Shown here in pieces: positions 27,335 to 35,572 of a stretch of DNA of 64,000 nt (position 1 is the stretch's first letter; every line of letters starts with the position of its first letter). Origin of the DNA: Synechococcus sp. BO 8801. Lineage in GTDB: Bacteria; Cyanobacteriota; Cyanobacteriia; PCC-6307; Cyanobiaceae. A program made the translations under genes and the position numbers. The notes below the pieces were generated by a model, which had not been told where the DNA came from, did no database searches, and saw nothing but the letters and a program-made list of their open reading frames with translations. The stretch covers positions 62,001 to 126,000 of the forward strand of contig NZ_NQKY01000003.1 of NCBI RefSeq assembly GCF_002252675.1. Reading direction: 5' to 3'.

Positions 27335-27691
27335 ATGGGTTGGGATCCAACCGTTCTGCGGAAATACAACACCACCGGCCACTTCCGGCTCATCAATCAG
27401 CTGCGCTCCGAACTCAAGGGCAATCCCCTGATCCGCCCCAAGGATGGGGAAACCGTGGGCGCCGCCAACCGCAGCAAGAGCCTCACCCGTGCCCTGCAGA
27501 ACCGTTCCCAGTCCGGGGGTTACGGCCGCAGCCGCCGCTCGGTCCAGAGCTCCCAGCCCGTCGTCGTCACCGCCGCGCCTGCCCTGCCCGTGATCGCTCC
27601 GCTGCCGGCCCCGGTCGAGAGTGTGGAAAGCCAGGAGGCGGCCAATGCCCGCAGCTTCCGTGAACGGCTCAACGCCATCGAGATGCGCTGA
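27335..27691 (+). CDS. Conserved cyanobacterial hypothetical protein (118 aa)
   Basis: Basic 118-residue protein beginning [20 protein letters not shown], a start I recognise as conserved among cyanobacteria, with no known function. The middle is Arg/Ser-rich and the C-terminal third is Pro/Ala/Val-rich, probably disordered, ending in a short helix. No signal peptide. It diverges from the peroxiredoxin gene by 47 bp. Confidence 0.85.
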   Translation: MGWDPTVLRKYNTTGHFRLINQLRSELKGNPLIRPKDGETVGAANRSKSLTRALQNRSQSGGYGRSRRSVQSSQPVVVTAAPALPVIAPLPAPVESVESQEAANARSFRERLNAIEMR

Positions 27692-27723
27692 ACCCGCAGC
27701 GTCGAGAGGGCGTCAACGTTGCT

Positions 27724-27756
27724 GTAACCAGGGGGGAATGTCTCCACCCTGGTTAC
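27724..27756. terminator. 10-bp hairpin between convergent gene and tRNA-Met
   Basis: A perfect 10-bp stem GTAACCAGGG/CCCTGGTTAC with a 13-nt loop sits 32 bp after the conserved gene and 33 bp beyond the 3' end of the tRNA. It could end transcription from both sides, but neither strand has a T-tract. Confidence 0.55.
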
Positions 27757-27788
27757 AAGGATTGAGGGACGAATGACCCAGGGAAAAG

Positions 27789-27862
27789 TGGCTCGGGGGA
27801 GACTTGAACTCCCGACCTTGGGGTTATGAATCCCACGCTCTAACCAGCTGAGCTACCGAGCC
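27789..27862 (-). tRNA. tRNA-Met (CAT), elongator type
   Basis: A full cloverleaf reads on the minus strand: acceptor GGCTCGG/CCGAGCC, D arm GCTC/GAGC, anticodon loop TTCATAA, T arm GGGAG-TTCAAGT-CTCCC, and discriminator A. CCA is not encoded. G1:C72 pairing excludes the initiator tRNA. A tRNA-Ile2 read through lysidine at CAT cannot be excluded. The pair at the base of the anticodon loop (31-39) is A-C, a mismatch. Confidence 0.93.
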
Positions 27863-27907
27863 AATCCATCTGACTTTAGACGATGGCCTGCTCGGCCCCC
27901 GGCCGGG

Positions 27908-28930
27908 TCAGGCCCGGGGGGGGAGCATCTGCAGTGGGTTGACCGCGCCGCGGCCGGGGGGGTGGATCTCGAAGTGCAGGTGGGGACCGGTGCTGCGGCC
28001 GGTGCTGCCCATCTGGCTGATCACCTGACCCTGGGTCACCGTCTCGCCCCTGGCCACCAGCAGGCGGCTGTTGTGGGCGTAGAGGCTGCGGCTGCCGTCG
28101 GGGTGGGCGATCTCCACCAGGAAGCCGTAGCCGCCGTCATGCCAGCCGGCGAAGACGACCTGGCCCTCCCTGGCGGCCATGATCGGGGTGCCGACGTTGT
28201 TGGCCACATCGATGCCCTTGTGCATCCGGCCCCAGCGCCAGCCGAACCCGGAGGTGAACACCCCGCGGGTGGGCCAGATCCAGCTGGTGGAGGGGGCCGT
28301 GGTGCCACCCTCGAAGGGGGGCTGGGGGTCGCCGAACTCGGGGAGCTCGGGCCAGCTGATGCCGCCGCTCACGGAGGGCTTCAGGCCCAGCAGCATGCGG
28401 GAACGGCCCGGTGCCGACTGGGCCAGTCGCACCTGGCTGCCCACCACCAGGCGGGCGGTTTCCAGGCCCGGATTGAGGCGCACCAGTTCGGCCACGCTCA
28501 GGCCGTAGCGCTGGGCCAGCTTGAGCACCGTGTCGCCGAAGCGGACGACGCCATCCCGTTCTACTGGCGGAGGGGTGGAGACAGGGGGGCTCTGGCGCTG
28601 GGCAGAGGCGTCAAGGGAGGCGATGCGGCCGATGCGCTCCTTGCCCCGGGACGGCACCACGAGCCAGTCGCCGTTGCCGAAGCGGTGGTCTTCATCGACA
28701 TCATTGAGGCGGGCCAGGCGGCTCTCATCGAGGTCGAGGGCGGTGGAGAGCTCCTCGATGGACACCGGACGGCGCACCTTGACCCAGAGCCGGTCGGTGG
28801 CGGAAGGCAGGGAGGCCAGCAGGGTCTCGGTGGACACCGTGCTGGGGGAATCGTCAGCGAGAACGGCCACGAGCGGCACGACGGCCGGTGTGGAGAGCAG
28901 AAAGGGAAGAATCAAGCGGAAAGGCTTCAT
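27908..28930 (-). CDS. LysM and M23 peptidase domain protein
   Basis: Exported cell-wall hydrolase or hydrolase activator. From ATG at 28930 it has 340 residues with a signal peptide (about 1-25, ending VLA-DD). A LysM-like domain at about 128-178 (GDTVLKLAQRYGLSVAELVRLNPGL) should bind glycan. The C-terminal M23 domain (about 225-335) keeps the zinc motif HKGIDVANNVG and the HLHFEIH motif, so it looks catalytically complete. An earlier part (about 50-95) resembles a second, degenerate LysM. Confidence 0.9.
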   Translation of the reverse strand: MKPFRLILPFLLSTPAVVPLVAVLADDSPSTVSTETLLASLPSATDRLWVKVRRPVSIEELSTALDLDESRLARLNDVDEDHRFGNGDWLVVPSRGKERIGRIASLDASAQRQSPPVSTPPPVERDGVVRFGDTVLKLAQRYGLSVAELVRLNPGLETARLVVGSQVRLAQSAPGRSRMLLGLKPSVSGGISWPELPEFGDPQPPFEGGTTAPSTSWIWPTRGVFTSGFGWRWGRMHKGIDVANNVGTPIMAAREGQVVFAGWHDGGYGFLVEIAHPDGSRSLYAHNSRLLVARGETVTQGQVISQMGSTGRSTGPHLHFEIHPPGRGAVNPLQMLPPRA

Positions 28931-29069
28931 GCATTTCACATCCAGCGGACAAAACCCAGCAGAGAAGCCAACATCTGCGGGTCCGGCAGAGAGTAGCGCT
29001 ATGAACCACAGGCGGCAAGGTTCCTCAGGCACAACTCGGTCGGGACATCGGGACGGTCCCCCTTGGGTC

Positions 29070-29561
29070 TCAGGAGTCGCTGCCTGCGGCCGGCCCGATC
29101 TGGCGCAGGGCCTCGAACAGCACGATGCCAACGGACACCGAGAGATTCAGGCTGCGGACGCCCCCCTGGCCGTCCCGGGCCCGGCAGGCCATCGGGATGG
29201 TGAGCCGCGCCTCGGCCGACGCCTGCAGGTCGTTCGGTAATCCGTCCGTCTCCCGTCCGAACAGCAGCCAGTCGTCGGGATGGAAGCGGAAATCGGTGTA
29301 GGACGCCTCCGCCTGGCTGCTGAGGGCCACCAGACGGCCACCCCGCCGCCGTCGCTCCGCCTGGAAGCGCTCCAGGTCGCCGTGGCGGTGCAGCGACACC
29401 CAGGGCCAGTAATCCAGGCCGGCCCGGCGCAGATGGCGGTCGCTGATCGTGAAGCCCAGGGGTTCGATCAGATGCAGTTCGCAGCCGGTGGCGGCGCAGG
29501 TGCGGGCCACGTTGCCGGTGTTCGGCGGGATCTGGGGCTGGTAGAGAACGACGCGGGGCAT
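29070..29561 (-). CDS. trmL: tRNA (cytidine(34)-2'-O)-methyltransferase TrmL
   Basis: SPOUT-family enzyme that 2'-O-methylates the wobble base of tRNA-Leu isoacceptors. The 163 residues match TrmL. Knot motifs are visible: PQIPPNTGNVARTCAATG at the start, LLFGRETDGLP in the middle, and SLNLSVSVGIVLFEALRQ at the end. It starts 12 bp after the end of cobU on the same strand. Confidence 0.94.
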   Translation of the reverse strand: MPRVVLYQPQIPPNTGNVARTCAATGCELHLIEPLGFTISDRHLRRAGLDYWPWVSLHRHGDLERFQAERRRRGGRLVALSSQAEASYTDFRFHPDDWLLFGRETDGLPNDLQASAEARLTIPMACRARDGQGGVRSLNLSVSVGIVLFEALRQIGPAAGSDS

Positions 29562-29573
29562 CCGGGGCGGTCC

Positions 29574-30167
29574 TCAGGAGCCGGGAGGCACGGGCTGGCT
29601 CAGGGCCAGCAGGTCGATGGCACGCCCCTGCAGGACGAGCCAGGCCGCCTCGCTGTGGGCCTGGAGGGTCTGCTGCATCGTCCCGAGCCGGTCGCGGAAG
29701 CGGGATCCGGCCGCCGTGGCCGGCACCACCCCCCAGCCGGTCTCCTCGCAGACCAGTACCAGGGGCGCCGGGCAGGCGCCGATGGCCCCGAGCAGCTCGT
29801 CGCAGCGGAGCCGCCAGTCAGGCGCCTCCAGCTCCAGGTGGGCGGCCACCCAGGTTCCGAGCGAATCCACCAGCCCCAGCTGCCCGACCTGCAGACGTTC
29901 CAGCTCGGCGGCCAGCTCACCGCCCACCTCGCGGCAGCCCCATTCAGGGGGACGCCGGAGGCGGTGGCGCCGCAGCCGCTCCTGCCAGGCGTCGTCGTCG
30001 GGCAGGGAGGGCCCGGTGGCCAGGTAGATCACCGCCAGGCCGCTGGCGCCGGCCAGATGCTCGGCCCAGCGGCTCTTGCCGCCCCGCGAAGGTCCACTGA
30101 CCAGGGTGAGGCGCGGATGGCGCTGGACCCCGGTCGGGGGCTCAGCCGCCACCTCAGCCGCCACCAT
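29574..30167 (-). CDS. cobU: Adenosylcobinamide kinase / guanylyltransferase
   Basis: Phosphorylates adenosylcobinamide and attaches GMP during nucleotide-loop assembly of cobalamin. The 197 residues include the P-loop SGPSRGGKS (24-32), LVDSLGTWVAAHL, and the typical LVCEETGWGVVPATAAGSRFRDRLG. The start overlaps the end of pxcA by 14 bp. The window also carries cobN and B12-dependent metH, so corrinoid synthesis and use are both represented. Confidence 0.93.
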   Translation of the reverse strand: MVAAEVAAEPPTGVQRHPRLTLVSGPSRGGKSRWAEHLAGASGLAVIYLATGPSLPDDDAWQERLRRHRLRRPPEWGCREVGGELAAELERLQVGQLGLVDSLGTWVAAHLELEAPDWRLRCDELLGAIGACPAPLVLVCEETGWGVVPATAAGSRFRDRLGTMQQTLQAHSEAAWLVLQGRAIDLLALSQPVPPGS

Positions 30168-31299
30168 TCATGTTGCGCAGGGTGGCCACCGAGGACGGCG
30201 AGACGCGGTTGAGGTAACGGAAGATCCAGTACTTGAAGATCGTGGCCAGGACCACCGGGAAGGTGGCGATGAAGAGCATCACGAAATTCTCCTGGGCCGG
30301 TAATCCCAGATGGTGGGCGACACCATCGAGCAGCACCGTCCAGCCCTCCGGACTGTGGAATCCCACGAAGATGTCCGTGAACAGGATGATGGCGAAGGCC
30401 TTGGCGCTGTCGCTCAGGCCATACACCATTTCGTCGATGAAGCCCCGCAGCACCTGGATGTCGCGCCGTCCGGCGATGGCCACCGCCACGAAGCCGATGA
30501 AACCGCAGACATCGGCCAGGACGTTCTTGATGGCATGGGTGCTCTCCTGGTCGGCCTCCTCCTTGAGCTCCTGGGCCCGCTTGGCCAGCTCCGTCTGCAG
30601 GTCCTCGCGGCTGGGCAGGGCCTTGCCCGCCAGCAGGGCGTCGAATTCGATCTCCGCCTGGTACACCCGCAGCTTCTCGACGGCCCGCTCCTCCAGGTGG
30701 GGTTTCGGGTAGGCGAGGAAGGCGTTGTCGGGGGCGAAGCGATCCACCAGGGGCGACACCACGTAGGTGCGGCTCACCTGCTGCACCAGCACCGGCACCA
30801 GCACCAGCAGCAGCAGGATCCGCAGCGACACCAGGGTGGAATCGCGGCGGCGTCGGAAGCCCGCCACCACGCTGGCCTCCGCCTCCGGGTCGAGCTGGCG
30901 GCGCACCTGGTCGACCACGCTCACCAGGCTGCGGGGCAGCATCTCCGGGGTGCGGCTCAGGGCCGGCAGCTCCTCCCGGGCCACGGCATAGCGGGCGGTG
31001 ACCGTGTCGATCAGCTGGTACTGGCGCAGTTCCTGGCCGGAGAGCTCCTGCCGGTACGGGGCCAGCACGCCCCTGGACTGGCGGCAGACCTGCAGGGCCG
31101 CCCGGAAGCGGCGCAGCACCTGGGACTGCATCGCCCGCGGGATGCTCAGCTCCAGTTCGGGACGCACCGGCCGGTCGTTGTAGTGCTCCATCTCGATGCT
31201 CTGGATGAGCAGGGCGGCTTCATAGCCGCGTTCAAGATCGGAGCTCAGGTCGAGGGAGCGGGCCCGCCCGAAGGTACCCATCCAGTTCGTCAGTCCCAT
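30154..31299 (-). CDS. pxcA: Proton extrusion protein PxcA (CemA family)
   Basis: Membrane protein needed for light-dependent proton release and indirectly for inorganic carbon uptake; CemA is the chloroplast envelope counterpart. It has 381 residues with a long soluble N-terminus and four hydrophobic segments (about 157-182, 265-285, 300-325, 345-366). The CemA core is visible in LADVCGFIGFVAVAIAGRRD, GLSDSAKAFAIILFTDIFVG, and the end FKYWIFRYLNRVSPSSVAT. A coiled stretch (about 225-260) precedes the membrane part. Confidence 0.93.
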   Translation of the reverse strand: MGLTNWMGTFGRARSLDLSSDLERGYEAALLIQSIEMEHYNDRPVRPELELSIPRAMQSQVLRRFRAALQVCRQSRGVLAPYRQELSGQELRQYQLIDTVTARYAVAREELPALSRTPEMLPRSLVSVVDQVRRQLDPEAEASVVAGFRRRRDSTLVSLRILLLLVLVPVLVQQVSRTYVVSPLVDRFAPDNAFLAYPKPHLEERAVEKLRVYQAEIEFDALLAGKALPSREDLQTELAKRAQELKEEADQESTHAIKNVLADVCGFIGFVAVAIAGRRDIQVLRGFIDEMVYGLSDSAKAFAIILFTDIFVGFHSPEGWTVLLDGVAHHLGLPAQENFVMLFIATFPVVLATIFKYWIFRYLNRVSPSSVATLRNMNGGG

Positions 31300-31321
31300 G
31301 GGGAGGCGGGTAGCGGGGGGA

Positions 31322-32065
31322 TCAGCGGGAGAAGACCCACCAGGTGAGCATCGGCACCACGGTGCCCACCACCAGCAGGACGATCACCCAGGTGAAGGCA
31401 TTGCTGCTGGAGGTCTCCTCCCGGGTGGGGATGTTGCTGACGACGGCGGCCGTCTCCTCGATGACAGGTTCGCCGGAATCTTCCCCGCCCTGGAGAACGG
31501 TGGCAAGACGTTGCAGGGCGTCGACGGCCGACTGTCGGTAGCGGTCGCCGCTGCGCAGCGGCTGGGCCATCGTGGTGGCCGCGGTGCTCTTCAGCAGCTC
31601 GCTGGGCAGCTGGCGGTCGAGGGGGGGCTGGGCCGCAATCGCCGTGGCCCGGGTCTGGGTATCGATCAGCAGCAGCAGCAAGGGATCGGGACTGCTGCCG
31701 GCCGGGGGATCGGCCGTCCAGCGCTCCAGCAGCTGTCCGGCGAGGGTGTTGAGGTCAAGGCCGTAGTCGAGCCGGGTGAGGGTGATCAGGCGGGCATCGA
31801 CCCGTTCGGCGCTGAAGGCCTGCAACTGGCGCTCGATCTCGGCCTTGCCCGCCCGGCTGAGCACGTCGGCGCCGTCGAGCACGTGCTCGGCCGGTGGACG
31901 GGCGGGCAGATCCGACGCCGACAGGGCCCGGGCGGCCGCGACCGGAGCCGCCAGCACCAGGCCGATGGCCAGCACCAGGGAGAGCAGGGAGCGGAGCAGC
32001 CCGGAGCGGCGGGTGGGGCCGGGGTGGACTGCCGCCACCGAAGGCGTCACTGAAGCCAAGGCCAT
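31322..32065 (-). CDS. psb32: TPM domain protein, Psb32-like
   Basis: Thylakoid protein with a TPM domain, related to Psb32, which protects photosystem II during repair. From ATG at 32065 it has 247 residues. A hydrophobic export segment (about 20-45) is followed by the TPM domain with HVLDGADVLSRAGKAEIERQ, ARLITLTRLDYGLDL and LLLLLIDTQTRATAIA. A C-terminal membrane helix (about 221-243) anchors it. An in-frame extension to 32212 would cross the divergent gene's start and was not used. Naming as Psb32 relies on domain order; it could be a more general TPM protein. Confidence 0.82.
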   Translation of the reverse strand: MALASVTPSVAAVHPGPTRRSGLLRSLLSLVLAIGLVLAAPVAAARALSASDLPARPPAEHVLDGADVLSRAGKAEIERQLQAFSAERVDARLITLTRLDYGLDLNTLAGQLLERWTADPPAGSSPDPLLLLLIDTQTRATAIAAQPPLDRQLPSELLKSTAATTMAQPLRSGDRYRQSAVDALQRLATVLQGGEDSGEPVIEETAAVVSNIPTREETSSSNAFTWVIVLLVVGTVVPMLTWWVFSR

Positions 32066-32141
32066 CGTGCAAGACGCCACCAGTCTGCCGTTGCGGCTCC
32101 GTTCCGGCATCCTGAAGGCAGCTTCGGAGCCGGACGCCACG

Positions 32142-32825
32142 ATGACGATGTCCGCCCCCACCCGCGTCGTCCTGGCCTGCGGCGCCACGGGCCTGGCCCT
32201 GGCCGTGCTCAATCAGATGACGGCCCCGAGCCTGGAGCCGCCCCTGGAGCGGGCCTCGGTGCTGGCCAGCATCCTGGCGGTGCTGTTGCTGCTGGTGGCC
32301 CTGCTCTGGCAGAGGGTGGAGCCCGTGGCTCCGGAGCGGGTGGCGCTGGAGGGCCCCGAAGGGCTGCGCTTGGCGCCGGATCTCGAGGCTTCCCTGGCCG
32401 AGGAGCTGGGCTGGGGCAGCACCATGCTGCTGACGGCGACGCCGGCGGCGGTGGTGCTGCTGCACTGGCGCGGCCACACCCTGCTGGAGCGGGGCGTGCT
32501 GGGCAGAGGCGACTTCCTCCCCGGGGCGATCTGCGCCCGCAGCATGGCCAGCGGCAAGGCGATATCCCTGGTGGACCTGAAGCTCTACCCCGGTAGGGAC
32601 GAGTTCAGCAGCCTGCCCACGGGCCTGCCGGCGGTGGTGGTCCAGCCCCTCGGCAGCGAGGGGGTGCTGGTGCTGGGCGGCTGGTCGCCCCGCTGCTTCA
32701 GCCGCAGCGATCTGGTGTGGGTCGAGGGCTGGGCCCGCAGGCTCACAGGCGAATTGGCTCGGGTTTCGGGCGCGGCGCCACCGGCCGCGGAGGTGTCGTC
32801 GACGGCGGCACCTGGAACTGGCTGA
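32142..32825 (+). CDS. Cofactor assembly of complex C subunit B (CCB) protein
   Basis: Predicted membrane factor for covalent attachment of heme c(i) to cytochrome b6 (the CCB/System IV pathway, CCB2/CCB4 type). From ATG at 32142 it has 227 residues, two membrane segments at about 8-25 and 40-60, and a soluble domain with LGWGSTMLLTATPAAVVLLH and LPAVVVQPLGSEGVLVLGGW. The last 83 bp overlap the 3' end of lptC on the other strand, both frames being real. It diverges from psb32. Confidence 0.8.
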   Translation: MTMSAPTRVVLACGATGLALAVLNQMTAPSLEPPLERASVLASILAVLLLLVALLWQRVEPVAPERVALEGPEGLRLAPDLEASLAEELGWGSTMLLTATPAAVVLLHWRGHTLLERGVLGRGDFLPGAICARSMASGKAISLVDLKLYPGRDEFSSLPTGLPAVVVQPLGSEGVLVLGGWSPRCFSRSDLVWVEGWARRLTGELARVSGAAPPAAEVSSTAAPGTG

Positions 32826-33876
32826 ACACCCGGCCTCCCGGGTTGGTCACCACCACGGTCCCCTTGTTGCCCAGCTGGCCCCGCAGCACGCTGCCGCGGG
32901 TGAGCTGGCGGCTGGCGGGCCGCTGCAGCAGCACCGAGCCATCGGCGGTGACCGCCTGGGTCTGCCAGTTCCAGGAGCAGCTCTGAGCTTCGAGGCTGGC
33001 ACCGTCCTGCTGGAGGAAGCAGCCCGAGGGGATCCGCACCAGATGCTGACCAGCATCCACCTGCAGGGCCTTGCCCCGGGCGCTGGCGCCGCCGGCCACC
33101 GCCGGGTCGCTGAACAGCACCGGCGGTCCGAGATTGAACAGCTGGGTCTGGGTGTTGCCGACCAGAGAGGTGGCGGTGAGGGTCTGGAGCGGGCGGGTGG
33201 AGGCCGAGCCCGGCGGCCGCCGTTCCCCCAGCACGGGGCCGCGGGCGGTGAGGGCACCGCTGCCCGGTTGCCAGAGCACCGAGGTCACGGTCACCAGGAT
33301 CTGGGGGTCGCCGACGGGGTTGGCCCTGAAGGGATCGAACGCCTGGGCCCAGCGCTGCAGCTGGGGCTTGCCCTGCAGCTCCAGGGTGTCCTTATCGAGG
33401 CGGAAGGTGGCCCGCTCGGCGGAGAGCCGGGTATGGGGGTCGAACCCTTCCGGATGGCGGTCGATCTCCATCAGGTTGCGGGAGGGAAGCCAGCGCACCC
33501 GGGAGCCCTGGATCATCACCGGCTCCTTCCCGAGGCGCTGCAGCCGGATCCGCCCCTCCAGCAGGATCACGGCCCCGTCGTTGATCACGGTGCCGGTGGA
33601 GGCCTCCACCCGGTAGGCCGGCTTCCCGTCGCTGTAGATCACGCCGCGGGGCTGGAGGGCCCGGGCCACCCGGCGACGCAGGTCGTAGCGGGCCTCGGGG
33701 CTGGTGAGTTCCCAGTTGGGGCGTCCGAACACGTCCTGCTGGCGCAGATCCAGGGAACGGAACACGAAGGGGGTGGGCGCCGTCTCGCGGGCGACGTCGC
33801 CGCGGCCGCAGCCGGCGAGCAGCAGCACCAGCAGAGCAGACAGGCGCCAGGGTCGCGCGGGGAGGGAAAGCGTCAA
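32743..33876 (-). CDS. lptC: LptC-like LPS export lipoprotein
   Basis: Long LptC-family protein of 377 residues; proteobacterial LptC has about 190, and cyanobacterial forms are longer. The N-terminus has a lipoprotein signal with lipobox LLLAGCGRG (Cys at about 23). Beta-jellyroll OstA/LptC sequence follows, e.g. PNWELTSPEARYDLRRRVAR and ASTGTVINDGAVILLEGRIR. The tail is Pro-rich. The start is TTG overlapping the metG stop (TTGA). Partners lptA, lptB and the permease are 27 kb away. Its 3' end overlaps the CCB gene by 83 bp. Confidence 0.85.
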   Translation of the reverse strand: MTLSLPARPWRLSALLVLLLAGCGRGDVARETAPTPFVFRSLDLRQQDVFGRPNWELTSPEARYDLRRRVARALQPRGVIYSDGKPAYRVEASTGTVINDGAVILLEGRIRLQRLGKEPVMIQGSRVRWLPSRNLMEIDRHPEGFDPHTRLSAERATFRLDKDTLELQGKPQLQRWAQAFDPFRANPVGDPQILVTVTSVLWQPGSGALTARGPVLGERRPPGSASTRPLQTLTATSLVGNTQTQLFNLGPPVLFSDPAVAGGASARGKALQVDAGQHLVRIPSGCFLQQDGASLEAQSCSWNWQTQAVTADGSVLLQRPASRQLTRGSVLRGQLGNKGTVVVTNPGGRVFSQFQVPPSTTPPRPVAPRPKPEPIRL

Positions 33877-35423
33877 AGGGGGGAATCCAGTTCCAGTCGG
33901 TGCATCACCGGCGTCGGTTCGGGCAGGGCCAGACCACTGGCCAGCTTCCCCCAGTGTCGGGCCGCCGTCCAGCCGCTGTCGGCCACCAGTGGCGGCTGGG
34001 CCAGCTGCTCGAGCATGCGCCCGGAGAGATCCGGCAGCAGCGGGGCCAGCAGCACGGCCACCCAGCGGCTCGTCTCCAGCACGGCATAGAGGTCTTCGGC
34101 CACACCGTCGCGGCCCTCCTCGGCCTTGATCGCCTTCCAGGGGGCGCGATCGTTGAGGAAGCCGTTGGCCGCCTCGGCCAGCTCCAAGATCGCGGCGGCT
34201 GCCGTGCGGAAATCCAGCCCCTCGAGGGCCCCGTCGACGGTCTGGGCACAGGCCAGGCAGCGCAGGGCCAGGGGATGGTCTGGGGTGGCGGCGGCGCCGG
34301 CCGGCGGCACGCCGCCGTCGAACCAGCGGCGCGCCATCGAGGAGGTGCGGTTGAGCAGGTTGCCGATCGTGTTGGCCAGGTCGTTGTTGACCAGATCGCT
34401 GAAGCGCTGCTGCTGGAAATCGCCGTCATCGCCGAAGGGGATGTCCCGCAGCAGGTACCAGCGCACCGCATCGGTGCCGCAGCGCTCCAGCAGGACGTCG
34501 GGATCGAGCACGTTGCCGAGCGACTTGCCCATCTTCTGGCCCTCCCGGGTGAGGAAGCCGTGGCCGAAGACCTTCTCCGGCAGGGGCAGCCCCGCCGACA
34601 GAAGCATCGCCGGCCAGTAGACGGCGTGAAAACGCAGGATGTCCTTGCCGATCACGTGCAGCTGGGCGGGCCAGCCCCGCTTCGCCAGCAGGCTCAGGTC
34701 GGCGGGATCGTCCGGCTCCAGCAGGGCTGAGAGGTAGCCCAGCAGGGCGTCGAACCACACATAGAAGGTATGGCCGTCATAGCCGGGCACGGGAATGCCC
34801 CAGGGCAGATCGAGCCGGGAGATGGAGAAGTCCCGCAGGCCACCGGCGACGAAGTTCTCCACCTCCCGGCGCCGGGAGCGCGGCGCGATGAAGCCGTCAC
34901 TGGCCACCAGCTGCTCGATCGGCTCCTGGTAGCGGGAGAGGCGGAAGAAGAGGTTGAGCTCGTCGCGCCACTCCAGGGGACGCAGGTGGATGGGGCAGTG
35001 GGGCTCGGTGGCCGCCGGCGATTCCTCCTTGAACTCCTCGCAGGCGACGCAATACCAGCCCTGCTGGCGACCTTCCACCACATCGCCGCTGGCCTCGACC
35101 CGGGCGAAGAACTGCTCCACGATCGCCCGGTGGCGCGGGTCGGTGGTGCGGATGAAGCGGTCGTTGCTGATGCCCCAGCGGCGCCACAGGTCGCGGTACT
35201 CGCCGCTGATGGCATCGCAGTGGGCCTGGGGGGTGAGGCCGGCCGCTTCGGCCGAGCGCTGGATCTTCAGGCCGTGCTCGTCGCAGCCGGTGATGAAGGT
35301 GACCCGCTCACCCTGCAGCCGTCGGAAGCGGGCAATGCTGTCGCAGGCGAGGGTGGTGTAGGTGCTGCCCAGGTGGGCGCGGTCGTTGACGTAATAGAGG
35401 GGGGTGGTGAGGGTATAGGTCAT
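33873..35423 (-). CDS. metG: Methionyl-tRNA synthetase
   Basis: Charges tRNA-Met with methionine. The 516 residues correspond to the short MetG form without a C-terminal EMAP domain. Class I signatures are HLGS in YYVNDRAHLGSTYTTLACD (HIGH motif) and KMGKS (KMSKS motif) in GQKMGKSLGNVL. A zinc-knuckle pair begins at WYCVACEEF. ATG at 35423. lptC follows in a TTGA overlap. A tRNA-Met gene is 7.5 kb away. Confidence 0.97.
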   Translation of the reverse strand: MTYTLTTPLYYVNDRAHLGSTYTTLACDSIARFRRLQGERVTFITGCDEHGLKIQRSAEAAGLTPQAHCDAISGEYRDLWRRWGISNDRFIRTTDPRHRAIVEQFFARVEASGDVVEGRQQGWYCVACEEFKEESPAATEPHCPIHLRPLEWRDELNLFFRLSRYQEPIEQLVASDGFIAPRSRRREVENFVAGGLRDFSISRLDLPWGIPVPGYDGHTFYVWFDALLGYLSALLEPDDPADLSLLAKRGWPAQLHVIGKDILRFHAVYWPAMLLSAGLPLPEKVFGHGFLTREGQKMGKSLGNVLDPDVLLERCGTDAVRWYLLRDIPFGDDGDFQQQRFSDLVNNDLANTIGNLLNRTSSMARRWFDGGVPPAGAAATPDHPLALRCLACAQTVDGALEGLDFRTAAAAILELAEAANGFLNDRAPWKAIKAEEGRDGVAEDLYAVLETSRWVAVLLAPLLPDLSGRMLEQLAQPPLVADSGWTAARHWGKLASGLALPEPTPVMHRLELDSPL

Positions 35424-35572
35424 CGGCAGGCGACGTCGGCCGGATCCGCCGGCGGCAGGTGGGTGTCCCGTGACGGCCCCCGTGACGCCCTAGGGCCCAG
35501 GCCCGGGGCCCGGATCCTACCCATGGCCTTGGGATGGGATGCTGGCCCCCTGACCCCGGCCCCTTCTCCCCG

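Noticed and set aside
32066-32212. N-terminal extension of psb32
   Set aside because: It would cross the start of the divergent CCB gene and precede the export segment by 49 unrelated residues.
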